Source: Gammaproteobacteria bacterium (GTDB lineage: Bacteria > Pseudomonadota > Gammaproteobacteria > Pseudomonadales > Oleiphilaceae). Taken from it: DNA of 40,808 nucleotides. Position numbers and translations under genes: made by a program. Below are positions 1-10,231 of this stretch, one piece after another (the stretch's first letter is position 1; each line of letters starts with the position of its first letter). The stretch spans positions 1 to 40,808 of the forward strand of contig JAUIAZ010000004.1 of the NCBI GenBank assembly GCA_030427465.1, read 5' to 3'. Under the pieces are notes generated by a model. That model had not been told where the DNA came from. It searched no databases and worked only from the letters and a program-made list of their open reading frames with translations.

Positions 1-555
1 GAACGGAATCGCGAATCCGTTGTGCTGGTGGATGAGGCCTACGTCGATTTTGGGGCGGAATCTGCCGTGGCACTGATCAACGAGTTTCCGCAATTGCTGG
101 TCGTGCAGACCACCAGCAAATCGCGTGCATTGGCGGGGCTGCGACTGGGCTATGCCTTGGGTCACCCGCAGTTGATAGAGGCGCTGGAAAGGGTCAAGAA
201 CAGTTTCAATTCTTATCCCATTGACCGTCTGGCCGAGCAGGCCGGCATTGCCTCGTTTGAAGACGATGCCTACTTTCAGAAGGGCTGCAAAGACATTCGG
301 GCCACTCGGGACGAGACGGCGGCAAAGCTGGCCTCCCTGGGGTTCGAGTTGCTCCCGTCACAGGCAAATTTCCTCTTCGCCAAACCCTTGTTTGCACCGG
401 CAAAGCAGGTTTTTGAGCAGCTCAGGGAACGTGCCATTCTGGTGCGCTACTTCGACAAGCCACGTATCAGTGATTATCTGCGCATTACCATTGGTCTGCC
501 TGAGGAAATGCGGGCCCTGACCAGGGCCCTGGAAGAAATCCGGGCTGCCGCCTGA
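1..555 (+). CDS. hisC: histidinol-phosphate aminotransferase, C-terminal part (5' truncated by window)
   Basis: Open frame from base 1; VDEAYVDF, TTSKSRALAGLRLGYALG and LRITIGLPEEM are typical HisC/aminotransferase I motifs. Confidence 0.88.
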   Translation, partial: ERNRESVVLVDEAYVDFGAESAVALINEFPQLLVVQTTSKSRALAGLRLGYALGHPQLIEALERVKNSFNSYPIDRLAEQAGIASFEDDAYFQKGCKDIRATRDETAAKLASLGFELLPSQANFLFAKPLFAPAKQVFEQLRERAILVRYFDKPRISDYLRITIGLPEEMRALTRALEEIRAAA

Positions 556-616
556 CAACCCGCCGCCCGAAGTCGGGGTGGCTTGATGCTGGCTGTGCCG
601 GGCAGCCTCCCTTTGG

Positions 617-1075
617 TTATTGTGCCCAGTCAGCCGAGAACGGAGTGCAGGCGTCGAGGCGTTGCCGGAAGCCTGCCGGAATGGTAACGACCTGCTGGGT
701 GGTATAGTCAAAACACAGCAGCCGGGTTTTGACTCGCGCCACCTCATGCAGTTTTTCCGAATCACGTATGCTGTAGATGAAATCCAGGGCCTTGTCGGTG
801 GCGGTTGTAACGGCCAGGTCGACCTCAAGGATATCCCCATAGAAGGCCTCGGCCAGGTAGTCGATCTGCGAATTGCGCATGATCAGGCCGGCGCTTTCAA
901 AGACCACGGCATTTTCGTAGCCCAGATACCTGACGAAGCCGAACTGGGCCTCGAGAGCTATCGGCAGAATGCGATCGGCGCCCAGGTGGTTGGCAGCATT
1001 GATGTCGCTGTAAACCACACGGTAAGTGGTTCTGAAGAGAAACTGTTCCGGCAGTTTGATCTGGTCTTGTGGCAA
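617..1075 (-). CDS. acyl-CoA thioesterase, hotdog fold (4-hydroxybenzoyl-CoA thioesterase-like)
   Basis: Translation RTTYRVVYSDINAANHLGADRILPIALEAQFGFVRYLGY resembles hotdog thioesterases. Confidence 0.7.
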   Translation of the reverse strand: MPQDQIKLPEQFLFRTTYRVVYSDINAANHLGADRILPIALEAQFGFVRYLGYENAVVFESAGLIMRNSQIDYLAEAFYGDILEVDLAVTTATDKALDFIYSIRDSEKLHEVARVKTRLLCFDYTTQQVVTIPAGFRQRLDACTPFSADWAQ

Positions 1076-1320
1076 GGTGTCATACTCTTTTCAATGATGA
1101 ACATCCCCCTATTATAAAGCCTTTCCACAGCGGAGGCCCGCTTGTGTGTTTTTCCACAGACTTTGTGTACAAGCTTGTGGATAAGCTCCGGGAAACAATG
1201 GGAAATGTATCTGGCGGCCGCAGCGGCTGCGGCTTGCGGGAATGTGATCAGCGGCTGATCAGCTTGACAGCGTGTGGCAGGAAGGTAACTTAGGGGCCTC
1301 ATTTTATGGGAGTCTGATGC

Positions 1321-2553
1321 ATGCCGGGGTGTGAACAAAAGGGGCTGACGGTACTCGAGACCGCACTGTCGGAAATCCTTGAAGCGGTGCCTGACTGGTC
1401 GCGTACGGAAACGGTTCCGCTGCCACAGGCACTGGGCCGGGTGCTGGCAGAGGATCAATACTCAAGGGTAGACGTGCCACCAGCTGATAACAGCGCGATG
1501 GATGGCTATGTCCTTCCCGCCGGTCTGTCAGCCGGATCCGAAGGTTGCCTGCCGGTGGCGCAACGCATTGCTGCCGGCGATGTGCCGCGCCCGCTGGAAG
1601 ACGGTCATCTTGCCCGGATTTTTACAGGGGCCGGGATCCCCGCTAACGGCGCAGCGGTGCTGATGCAGGAGGACTGTGAAGTATCACCGGATAAAGAACG
1701 GGTGCGTTTTCCGGGCGGATGGAAAGCGGGGCAGAACATCCGTCGCAAGGGGCAGGATGTCGCCTCGGGTGACCGGGTTCTGAGTGCCGGGAAGCGCTTG
1801 TCAGCGATCGAGGTCGGGCTTCTGGCTTCCGTTGGTCTTGATCGGGTGACTGTCCGGAAGAAACCCAGGGTCGCCATTCTCTGTACCGGAGACGAACTGG
1901 TCGAACCAGGAGAGCCCCTGCCGCCTGGCAAACTGTTTAATTCAAACCGCTATCTGCTGGAAGCACTCGTGCGTCATACCGGGGCTGAGCCTGTGGTGCT
2001 GCCGCAGGTCGCTGATCGTCTGGAGGCTACCCTGGAAGCCTTGCGCGGGGCCGCGGCGCAATCCGATGTCATCCTCACGACCGGTGGAGTCTCGGTAGGT
2101 GAGGAAGATCATGTAAGGGCGGCGATTGAGCGCTTGGGCCGTATTGATCTTTGGCGGCTGGCCCTGAAACCCGGTAAACCCTTTGCCTTCGGTGAGGTCG
2201 CCGGAGTGCCGGTACTGGGGCTGCCCGGCAACCCCAGTTCGGTTTTGGTGACCTTCGGTCTGATGGCACGGCCTTTCCTGCTGAAGATGCTGGGGCAGAC
2301 AGACTCCGGCAGGCTTTTCCGGCTGCCCTTCCGGGGCAGCGTTGCAAAGCCTGGCAAGCGTCGGGAATTCCTGCGAGTGCGTCTGGTTAGCAGCGAGGCC
2401 GGTCTTGAGATGGAGCCGCATCCCAACCAGAGCTCCGGGATGCTCAGCTCCGCCTCCTGGGCTGACGGTCTGGCCATCGTGCCGGAACACGCTGTCGTGA
2501 AGGCCGGAGATTCGCTGGAATATCTGCCATTTGAGAACTGGCTCACCTTGTGA
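1321..2553 (+). CDS. moeA: molybdopterin molybdenumtransferase MoeA
   Basis: PPADNSAMDGYVL, IFTGAGIPANGAAVLMQEDCE, TTGGVSVGEEDHV and LPGNPSSVLVTF are MoeA motifs. Confidence 0.93.
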   Translation: MPGCEQKGLTVLETALSEILEAVPDWSRTETVPLPQALGRVLAEDQYSRVDVPPADNSAMDGYVLPAGLSAGSEGCLPVAQRIAAGDVPRPLEDGHLARIFTGAGIPANGAAVLMQEDCEVSPDKERVRFPGGWKAGQNIRRKGQDVASGDRVLSAGKRLSAIEVGLLASVGLDRVTVRKKPRVAILCTGDELVEPGEPLPPGKLFNSNRYLLEALVRHTGAEPVVLPQVADRLEATLEALRGAAAQSDVILTTGGVSVGEEDHVRAAIERLGRIDLWRLALKPGKPFAFGEVAGVPVLGLPGNPSSVLVTFGLMARPFLLKMLGQTDSGRLFRLPFRGSVAKPGKRREFLRVRLVSSEAGLEMEPHPNQSSGMLSSASWADGLAIVPEHAVVKAGDSLEYLPFENWLTL

Positions 2554-2596
2554 GCTTCAACGGGGAGCGCTGACTGGTAGGCGCAAAGGAGAACCC

Positions 2597-2842
2597 ATGT
2601 TTGTACTTTTTTTTGCCCGGCTTCGTGAACAGGTGGGCACTGAACGTCTCGATCTTGAGGCCCCTTACCCCGTCACAGTGGCTGCCCTGCGTGAGCTGCT
2701 CACGCAGAAAGGAGAACCCTGGGCGCAGGCACTGTCAGATAATAAATTGCTGGTGGCCGTTAACCAGGCCATGGCGCACCCGGATACTCCATTGAAAGCC
2801 GGTGACGAAGTCGCCTTTTTTCCACCGGTTACCGGGGGCTGA
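2597..2842 (+). CDS. moaD: molybdopterin synthase sulfur carrier subunit MoaD
   Basis: 81 aa from ATG 2597 with upstream AAGGAG; ends in VAFFPPVTGG (C-terminal GG); adjacent to moeA. Confidence 0.9.
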   Translation: MFVLFFARLREQVGTERLDLEAPYPVTVAALRELLTQKGEPWAQALSDNKLLVAVNQAMAHPDTPLKAGDEVAFFPPVTGG

Positions 2843-2860
2843 GAGCCCTTCATCAACTGC

Positions 2861-3436
2861 TCAGGTGGGTGGGAAGTCCTCCAGCATCGCCTGGATCAGC
2901 TCGCTCAGTGTCTCTTCCCGGGCCTTTGGGTCGCTGTCCAGAGGCAGCGGGCTTCTGGCGGTTGCGCTCCAGATGATAGCCTGAGTTGCCGGGTCTACCA
3001 TTTCCAGAACCAGCTTTTCGCGGGGACGGGCTTCGCTGGGAACCGGTCTGTCGAGTTGCACCCCGACGGCTGAGCGTGCCCCCACGCCCAATCCATATCC
3101 GAAGCCCCAGGTAAAGCCCTGATTCACAATTTCGGTGACGGGTTCATAACGCCAGGTTACTCTTACATCGGCGTTGTCCGGGGTTTGTGAGGGGGTAAGA
3201 CCCCGTTGCGGCAGCTGAGTCTGCAAGATGGCGGCCACGCGCTGGTCTGCCAGAGACTGAGCGCCCTGCGACCCGGGTGCCGGAGTAGCCAGCTCGAAAG
3301 TCTTCAGGGAGGCAAAGTTGCGGCCACTCTGATAGTCCAGGATGTAAGGGCTGGCGCAGCCACCGAGATGGAGGAGGGCGGTCAGCAGGATCAGCCAGGC
3401 AAGCGGCCTGCCCGATAGATTCAGATCTTTGATCAC
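2861..3436 (-). CDS. DUF4136-type lipoprotein
   Basis: Lipobox LLHLGGCASP; DFxxGxNFASLKTFEL and ADVRVTWRYEPV pattern typical of DUF4136. Confidence 0.75.
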   Translation of the reverse strand: MIKDLNLSGRPLAWLILLTALLHLGGCASPYILDYQSGRNFASLKTFELATPAPGSQGAQSLADQRVAAILQTQLPQRGLTPSQTPDNADVRVTWRYEPVTEIVNQGFTWGFGYGLGVGARSAVGVQLDRPVPSEARPREKLVLEMVDPATQAIIWSATARSPLPLDSDPKAREETLSELIQAMLEDFPPT

Positions 3437-3565
3437 GTTGGTTCTCCAGTGCTTTTCACCAGCTTATCAGAGGAAAAGCGCTTGCTGCGAGTTTTCCGGC
3501 AGCTGCCACAGCGTGCCGGCTTGCACTATCTTTGATACGGTGGCTTTGACAGGAGGGGCGCAGTC

Positions 3566-4945
3566 ATGCGGGAGAACGGGTCGGGTTCAGGCCGACATGC
3601 CCTTCGGGGGCAGCTGCTCTCCTATCGGGCGGATCCGTTCCGGCACCCGGTGGCCGAATGCCTGATGCATGAAACGGACGGCGTGATTGTCATTGAAGCG
3701 GGCCGCATCGCCTCGGTCGGGCCGGCATCGGAGATTCTCCCGGCGTTGGCGGAAAATGTGCCGGTTACACACTACCAGAATGCACTGATCACGCCAGGAC
3801 TGATCGACTGCCACGTGCATTACCCACAGACGGAAATCATCGGCGCCTACGGGAAGCAGCTGATCGACTGGCTGAAGCAATATGCTTTTGTCGCGGAGCA
3901 AAAGTTCGGCAACAAGGAATATGCGCGTGAGGTGGCCAGAGCCTTTCTGAGGGAAAGTCTGCGCTGTGGTACGACCACTTCGGCCGTGTTCTGTACAGTA
4001 GACCCGGTCTCTGTGGACGCTTTTTTTGAAGAGTCACGCAAGCTGGATATGCGCAATCTGGCAGGCAAAGTGCTGATGGATCGCAATGCTCCGGAAGCGC
4101 TGCTGGATAGCGTCCAGAGCGGGTATGACCAGACCCGGGAACTGATTGCCCGATGGCATGGCAACGGCCGCTCCCTCTATTGCGTGACCCCTCGCTTTGC
4201 GCCGACCAGTACACCAGAGCAAATGGAAATGGCCGGTGCCGTCTGGAAGGAGCATCCGGGAACCTATCTTCAGTCTCATGTGTCAGAAACCCGGAAAGAG
4301 ATCGAGTGGGTGAAGGCGCTTTATCCCGGGAGGAAAGGCTATCTGGATGTTTACCAGCATTACGGACAGCTGGGAGAGCGAAGTATCCTGGGGCATGGGA
4401 CCTACCTGACCGAAGAAGAGTTTCAGCTGCTGCATGATACCGGTACGGCCATTGCTCACTGCCCTACCTCCAACCTCTTCCTGGGCAGTGGTCTGTTCCG
4501 TATCGGCCAGGCAGTGGACAGCCGTCGGCCCGTGCGGGTCGGTCTGGCGACTGACTTGGGCGCTGGCACAAACTTCTCGCAACTGGTGACCATGAACGAG
4601 GCTTACAAAGTGGCGCAATTGAATGATTATTCACTCAGTGCGCATCACGCCTACTATCTCGCAACAAGAGGGGCCGCCCATGCGCTGTACCTTGACGATA
4701 CCATTGGCAGTATTGAAGCCGGAATGGAGGCAGACCTGGCGGTGCATGACCTGAGCGCCACGCCTCTTCTGGACTACCGTCTGCGATACGCCAGAAACCT
4801 GGATGAGGTGCTGTTCGTGTTGATGACGCTGGGTGATGACCGAAGCACGTGCGCAACCTATGTGGCAGGCAAACGGGTCTATGCCAGTGGTCGTGAGGAA
4901 TCGCCGGCGTATTTTTCGGACTCTTTGAGGCCTAGGTGCCAGTGA
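3566..4945 (+). CDS. guaD: guanine deaminase
   Basis: GLIDCHVHYPQTEIIGAYGKQLIDWL, HVSE, HCPTSNLFLGSGLF and GLATDLGAGTNFS amidohydrolase motifs; start codon uncertain. Confidence 0.9.
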   Translation: MRENGSGSGRHALRGQLLSYRADPFRHPVAECLMHETDGVIVIEAGRIASVGPASEILPALAENVPVTHYQNALITPGLIDCHVHYPQTEIIGAYGKQLIDWLKQYAFVAEQKFGNKEYAREVARAFLRESLRCGTTTSAVFCTVDPVSVDAFFEESRKLDMRNLAGKVLMDRNAPEALLDSVQSGYDQTRELIARWHGNGRSLYCVTPRFAPTSTPEQMEMAGAVWKEHPGTYLQSHVSETRKEIEWVKALYPGRKGYLDVYQHYGQLGERSILGHGTYLTEEEFQLLHDTGTAIAHCPTSNLFLGSGLFRIGQAVDSRRPVRVGLATDLGAGTNFSQLVTMNEAYKVAQLNDYSLSAHHAYYLATRGAAHALYLDDTIGSIEAGMEADLAVHDLSATPLLDYRLRYARNLDEVLFVLMTLGDDRSTCATYVAGKRVYASGREESPAYFSDSLRPRCQ

Positions 4946-4985
4946 ATTGACTATCTGGGTAAGGAGAACCAATACCGGAAAGTAT

Positions 4986-5072
4986 TGGTGCCGAGGAGAG
5001 GACTCGAACCTCCACGGGGTTGCCCCCACCAGCACCTGAAGCTGGCGTGTCTACCAATTTCACCACCTCGGC
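4986..5072 (-). tRNA. tRNA-Leu (anticodon CAG)
   Basis: Reverse complement GCCGAGGTGGTGAAATTGGTAGACACGCCAGCTTCAGGTGCTGG...GGTTCGAGTCCTCTCCTCGGCACCA folds as class II tRNA with loop TTCAGGT and encoded CCA. Confidence 0.95.
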
Positions 5073-5214
5073 GTGAAGCAGTGGCGCGCAATTTACTGAT
5101 TCTTTCTTTTTTTGTCAACGATTCACCACAAAAAAAATTAAGCCGTTATACTGCAGCTGTGCACAATGATGAATTGTTCTCGTTCCATCCTTCCTTTCGA
5201 GCCAGAAATCCAGA

Positions 5215-7779
5215 ATGACCAAAAAGAAAAAATCCTCAAAGTCTGCTCCTGTAGATCCATACGCCAACCGTGAAGCGCAGAACTACGATGATCCGATCGT
5301 GAGTCGTGAGGGCATCATGGCCTATCTCGAAGAACTCGGTACGCCCGCTTCCCGGCCACAGATACAGGAACACTTCCGTCTCGTGACAGAGGCCCAGCAG
5401 GAAGCCCTGAGGCGCCGGCTGATTGCCATGACCCGCGATGGACAACTGATTTGTAACCGTCGCGGCGATTACGGGCTGGTGCGACGCATGGATCTGATCC
5501 GTGGTCGCGTCAGCGGCCACCGCGATGGTTTCGGGTTCCTGATTCCGGAAGACGGCAGCGACGACCTCTATCTGTCTGCCCGCCAGATGGCCCAGGTGTT
5601 TGATGGCGATATCGTCCTGGTGCGGGAAGAGCGCGGTGGACGCCGCGACAAACGCGAAGGGGTGATTGTGGATGTCCTCGAGCGGCGCACGGAAGAGCTG
5701 GTGGGCCGGCTGTATTCGGAGAGCGGCGTAGCCTTTGTGGTACCGGATAACGTCAAGATCAATCAGGACATCCGGATCCCGGAACATGCGCTGGGTGGCG
5801 CCAGGTCCGGCCAGTACGTCTCCGTGAAACTGACCCGTCAACCCGGGTTCAAGAAAGCACCGGTGGGAGAAGTGTCCGAGGTGCTCGGAGAACACATGGC
5901 GCCGGGCATGGAGATTGATGTCGCTCTGCGCACCTACGGCATTCCCTTCCGTTTCTCCGAAGAGGTGGAGGCGGAAACCGGCGGACTGTCTACCGAAATC
6001 GACCAGAGGGCCACAAAAGGCCGGGTGGATCTGCGTCATCTGCCTTTGGTCACCATTGACGGCGAAGATGCCCGGGATTTTGATGATGCTGTCTATTGTG
6101 AGGCCCGGAAGGGCGGTGGCTGGCGGCTGTATGTGGCGATTGCCGATGTGTCGCACTACGTGCTGCCGGGAACCGCGCTGGACACATCAGCCTACGAGCG
6201 GGGTACCTCGGTCTACTTTCCGGATCGGGTTGTTCCAATGCTGCCTGAAGTGCTGTCGAATGGCTTGTGCTCACTGAACCCGGATACCGACCGCCTGTGC
6301 ATGGTCTGTGAGATGACCGTGTCTGCGGCCGGCAGACTGTCGGGCTACAACTTTTATGAGGGCGTAATGCGCTCCCAGGCGCGACTGACCTACACCCAGG
6401 TCGGCGCATTCCTCGACGAGCCGGAATCAGCGACCGCCCAGGCGCTGGTGGAGAAGCACGGGCACCTCTGTGAAATGTTGCTGAATCTGTTCGCTCTCTA
6501 TCAAGCCTTGAGAGATGCCAGAGAGGCCCGGGGCGCCATCGATTTTGATACCGTGGAAACCCGTATTCTCTTTGATGACACGCGCAAGATCCGGGAAATT
6601 GTTCCGGTTCAGCGCAATGACGCCCACAAGCTGATTGAAGAGTGTATGTTGTGTGCCAATGTGGCGGCGGCGCGTTTGCTGGAAAAAATGGAAATTCCGG
6701 CGCTGTACCGGGTGCACGAAGGGCCTTCTGCTGAGAAACTCGAAAAGCTGCGGGCCTTCATGGGCGAACTGGGGCTGCAATTGGGCGGTGGTGAAAAGCC
6801 CAAGACCCGCGATTACCAGGCGCTGGCGGAAACCATCCGCGCTCGTCCCGACTCTGTGTCCCTGCAGACCGTGATGCTGCGATCGTTGAGCCAGGCCATT
6901 TATCACCCTCAGAATGAAGGGCACTTTGGGCTGGGTTATCCCGCTTATACCCACTTCACCAGTCCGATCAGACGCTATCCCGACCTCCTGGTTCACCGTG
7001 CGATCCGCTCCCTGATACGCAGTGAGGTGCCGTGCAAGCACGTCGTGCGTCCGGATGACCGGCCTGCACAGACAAAGAAAACCGAATACAAGCTCAGTGT
7101 GGCGGACCTGCTGGTAGTCGGTGAGCACTGCTCCATGACGGAAAGGCGCGCAGATGAAGCCACTCGCGACGTCATGGCCTGGCTCAAATGTGAATTTCTG
7201 CAGGACCGGGTCGGGGAGGCCTTTACCGGACGTGTCACGGCGGTGGTGGCTTTTGGCCTGTTCGTCGAACTGGATGACCTTTATGTCGAAGGTCTGGTGC
7301 ATGTCTCCAACCTTAATAGCGATTACTACCATTTTGATGCTGACCGACACCGCCTGGTGGGAGAGCGTTCCGGTCAGACTTTCCGTCTCGGCGATGAAGT
7401 GGAAGTCCGGGTGGCTCAGGTGAACCTGGAAGATCGCAAGGTCGATCTGGAGCTGGTTCAGAAAAGAAGCCGTCACGAAGGGCGCTCGGGTAAGGCCGGT
7501 AACCGTTCAGGGGCGGGCGGCGGCAAAAGCCGGCGCGATGCCATTCTGGAGGAATGGAACCGCGACTTCGAGAAGGAGAAACGCAAGGGCGGGCCCCGAG
7601 GCCCGGAGAGAAACGCCGACAGCAGCGGTCGCAAGGCTTCAGGTAAAGGCGGCAGCAAGGGGGCCGGCAAGAACAGCGGTCAACCCGGCAGTAAATCTGG
7701 CGGCAAGAGTGCCGGGGCGAAAAAGTCCGGCAGCCACGGGGGCCGGGGAAAAGCCCGCAAAGGGAAGCCGAAGGCATGA
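5215..7779 (+). CDS. rnr: ribonuclease R
   Basis: RNB signature [53 protein letters not shown]1 domain and basic G/K/S-rich tail. Confidence 0.96.
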   Translation: MTKKKKSSKSAPVDPYANREAQNYDDPIVSREGIMAYLEELGTPASRPQIQEHFRLVTEAQQEALRRRLIAMTRDGQLICNRRGDYGLVRRMDLIRGRVSGHRDGFGFLIPEDGSDDLYLSARQMAQVFDGDIVLVREERGGRRDKREGVIVDVLERRTEELVGRLYSESGVAFVVPDNVKINQDIRIPEHALGGARSGQYVSVKLTRQPGFKKAPVGEVSEVLGEHMAPGMEIDVALRTYGIPFRFSEEVEAETGGLSTEIDQRATKGRVDLRHLPLVTIDGEDARDFDDAVYCEARKGGGWRLYVAIADVSHYVLPGTALDTSAYERGTSVYFPDRVVPMLPEVLSNGLCSLNPDTDRLCMVCEMTVSAAGRLSGYNFYEGVMRSQARLTYTQVGAFLDEPESATAQALVEKHGHLCEMLLNLFALYQALRDAREARGAIDFDTVETRILFDDTRKIREIVPVQRNDAHKLIEECMLCANVAAARLLEKMEIPALYRVHEGPSAEKLEKLRAFMGELGLQLGGGEKPKTRDYQALAETIRARPDSVSLQTVMLRSLSQAIYHPQNEGHFGLGYPAYTHFTSPIRRYPDLLVHRAIRSLIRSEVPCKHVVRPDDRPAQTKKTEYKLSVADLLVVGEHCSMTERRADEATRDVMAWLKCEFLQDRVGEAFTGRVTAVVAFGLFVELDDLYVEGLVHVSNLNSDYYHFDADRHRLVGERSGQTFRLGDEVEVRVAQVNLEDRKVDLELVQKRSRHEGRSGKAGNRSGAGGGKSRRDAILEEWNRDFEKEKRKGGPRGPERNADSSGRKASGKGGSKGAGKNSGQPGSKSGGKSAGAKKSGSHGGRGKARKGKPKA

Positions 7780-8513
7780 GTCAGGAGCATTTTATCGGCG
7801 GCTTCCATGCCGTGCAGGCTTTACTCACCAGGCGTGCCGGTCATGTCCAGGAGATCCGCTACGATGAAGGTCGTCACGACAAACGGTTGCAGGACATTCT
7901 GGCGAAAGCGGCTGCCAAGGGCATTCCGGCCACGGCGACCAAACGCAAGGAGCTTGATGGGCTTCTGGCATCCAGTCAGGGAGTGGTCGCCTTCCTGAAA
8001 CCCGATCGGGTCAGCAATGAGGCGGATCTGGACGACCTCCTGGTGCAGGAAACCGCACCTTTACTGTTGGTGCTGGATTCAGTTACCGATCCCCATAACC
8101 TGGGGGCCTGTCTCCGCTCGGCGAATGCCGCAGGGGTAACGGCAGTTATCGTTCCGAAAGACAAATCTGCGCCGCTGAACGCCACGGCACGCAAAGTTGC
8201 CTGTGGTGCGGCAGAGCTGACGCCGCTGATCCGGGTCACCAATCTGGCGCGTACGCTGGATCATCTGAAATCCTATGGAATCTGGATCGTGGGGACCTGT
8301 GGCGAAGCAGAAACCGGCCTGTTCAGTCAGAAGCTGACCGGGCCACTGGCTTTGGTGATGGGGGCAGAAGACAAGGGCATGCGCCGGCTGACGCGCGAGC
8401 GTTGCGACAGCCTGGTCTTTATCCCGATGGCAGGGGAAGTCAGTTCGCTGAATGTCTCAGTGGCTGCGGGTGTCTGCCTGTTTGAAGCCACACGACAGCG
8501 TCAGCCCGGCTGA
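7776..8513 (+). CDS. rlmB: 23S rRNA (guanosine-2'-O-)-methyltransferase RlmB (SpoU family)
   Basis: [30 protein letters not shown] and [17 protein letters not shown]...[18 protein letters not shown] SpoU motifs; 4-bp overlap with rnr. Confidence 0.95.
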   Translation: MSQEHFIGGFHAVQALLTRRAGHVQEIRYDEGRHDKRLQDILAKAAAKGIPATATKRKELDGLLASSQGVVAFLKPDRVSNEADLDDLLVQETAPLLLVLDSVTDPHNLGACLRSANAAGVTAVIVPKDKSAPLNATARKVACGAAELTPLIRVTNLARTLDHLKSYGIWIVGTCGEAETGLFSQKLTGPLALVMGAEDKGMRRLTRERCDSLVFIPMAGEVSSLNVSVAAGVCLFEATRQRQPG

Positions 8514-8608
8514 GGTTCAGGGATGCATAGTCTGGCCCCTTGTCAGGAGGCAGCCACCGTCTGCATTCTGTGCTAACTTGAAAGAGTTAACTGCGGGCAG
8601 ACAAACGA

Positions 8609-10231
8609 GTGACCCAGACTCCAGACAATAAAAAGAAAAGCTGGTACTCCCGCCGCGGGCTTCGCGGCAAGTTTTTTTTGCTGGTTATCCCGGTTTCCGC
8701 ACTGGCCGTGATTTTGTACACGGTCCTGGTTGTGGAGGTCAGTAACCAGCAGCGGGAGGCGCAGAACCGTGAAGTCGCCGAGAGTATCGGGCGGCGGGAC
8801 GCCCGTCTGCTCGCTCCCGTTTTGTGGAATATCGATTTTGAAGGCCAGCGCCGTATCCTTGAAGTGATTGGCAATGAAGAGCGGCTGCGCTGTCTTAAGG
8901 TTTATGAGTATGCCAGCCCGGGGCCTGATGCACAGGTCGAGCTGGCATCCACGGGCCGTTGTGAAAGTGTTCCGGCTGCCTGCATCGGGCAGAACGCCCA
9001 GCCGGTGGCTCCGGCCTGTCAGGCTGCCTCCATCTACCGTGTGAAAACCCCCATCATTCATCAGGTCGGTACACGCGAAAACATTGTCGGGCAAGCGATT
9101 CACTGGATAGACGTCAGTCGTCAGCAGGACGATGTGCTGCAGGAGGTACTGGGCTTTTCCCTCCTATCAATACTCATGTACAGCTTGCTGGGTATCAGTA
9201 TCACCATCGGTTTTCGGCGGGTTCTGTTCCAACCCATCCATGCCATGGATGAAGCGCTCGAGGATTACAGAAAAACCGGCAAACGCAAGAAGGTCGACTG
9301 GGAGTCGGAGGATGAGCTGGGCAAGATCATTCACGGGTACAACGACAGTGTCGACCGGCAGAACCGGGTGGAAGAAGAGCTCAAACTCGCGCGGGACCAG
9401 GCCCAGAAGGCTCTGGATGAACTGCGGGTGGCCAAAGACAACCTCGTGCAAGCCGAGAAGCTGGCGTCCCTGGGCTCGCTGGTGGCTGGCATTGCCCATG
9501 AAATAAATACCCCCGTTGGCAGCAGCCTGACGGTTGCCACCACCCTTTCCGAACGGGTGAAACAGTTCAGACTGCTTCTGGAGCAGGGGGCCTTACGCAA
9601 GTCCGAGCTCGAAGATTTTATTTCCCAGACTGAAGAAGCGGCGCACATCATGGGGCTTTCACTTCAGGCAGCCGGAGAGCAGATCCAGAAATTCAAGCAG
9701 GTTGCGGTCGATCAGACCAGTGCCAGCCGCCGCCGCTTCAATCTGGCCGTCGTAACGGAGGAAGTGCTGTCTACCCTGCGTCCCCGTATCAAACGCACAG
9801 AAATCAATCTGATCGTCAAGGTAGATCCGGATATCTGGCTGGACAGCTACCCCGGGCCTTTTGGCCAGGTTCTCAGCAACCTTTTCACCAACGCCATTAC
9901 TCATGGCTTTGACGATCAGGGTCGCGGCGAAATTGTGATTGAGGCGCATGCTCTGAATGACAGCGAAGTCGCGATGTCGTTCAGCGACAACGGCGTGGGG
10001 ATGACCGACAAGCAGGTGCAGAGACTCTATGACCCCTTTTTCACTACCCGCATGGGGCGGGGCGGCAGCGGGCTGGGTATGCATGTGGTCTATAATGTCG
10101 TAACCACGATTCTGATGGGGAAAATACAGGTGGTCAGTGCCCCTGGCGAGGGTACCACCGTTACCCTGACGGTGCCGCTGGATCCCCCGCAGCGTGAGCC
10201 AGCCAATAACAATAAAGAGGAAGGCGCATGA
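8609..10231 (+). CDS. membrane sensor histidine kinase with HAMP domain
   Basis: GTG start; two TM segments; H-box LASLGSLVAGIAHEINTPVGSS; HATPase motifs FGQVLSNLFTNAITHGF and SFSDNGVGMTD. Confidence 0.88.
   Translation: MTQTPDNKKKSWYSRRGLRGKFFLLVIPVSALAVILYTVLVVEVSNQQREAQNREVAESIGRRDARLLAPVLWNIDFEGQRRILEVIGNEERLRCLKVYEYASPGPDAQVELASTGRCESVPAACIGQNAQPVAPACQAASIYRVKTPIIHQVGTRENIVGQAIHWIDVSRQQDDVLQEVLGFSLLSILMYSLLGISITIGFRRVLFQPIHAMDEALEDYRKTGKRKKVDWESEDELGKIIHGYNDSVDRQNRVEEELKLARDQAQKALDELRVAKDNLVQAEKLASLGSLVAGIAHEINTPVGSSLTVATTLSERVKQFRLLLEQGALRKSELEDFISQTEEAAHIMGLSLQAAGEQIQKFKQVAVDQTSASRRRFNLAVVTEEVLSTLRPRIKRTEINLIVKVDPDIWLDSYPGPFGQVLSNLFTNAITHGFDDQGRGEIVIEAHALNDSEVAMSFSDNGVGMTDKQVQRLYDPFFTTRMGRGGSGLGMHVVYNVVTTILMGKIQVVSAPGEGTTVTLTVPLDPPQREPANNNKEEGA

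Noticed and set aside
5236-6156. Long antisense ORFs over rnr (5236-6156 -, 6427-7476 -)
   Set aside because: Mirror ORFs over a high-GC conserved gene; no recognisable domains or start signals.
7480-7779. Low-complexity Gly/Lys/Ser tail of RNase R as a possible separate gene or frameshift
   Set aside because: In frame with rnr and basic tails are common in RNase R; no sign of a frameshift.
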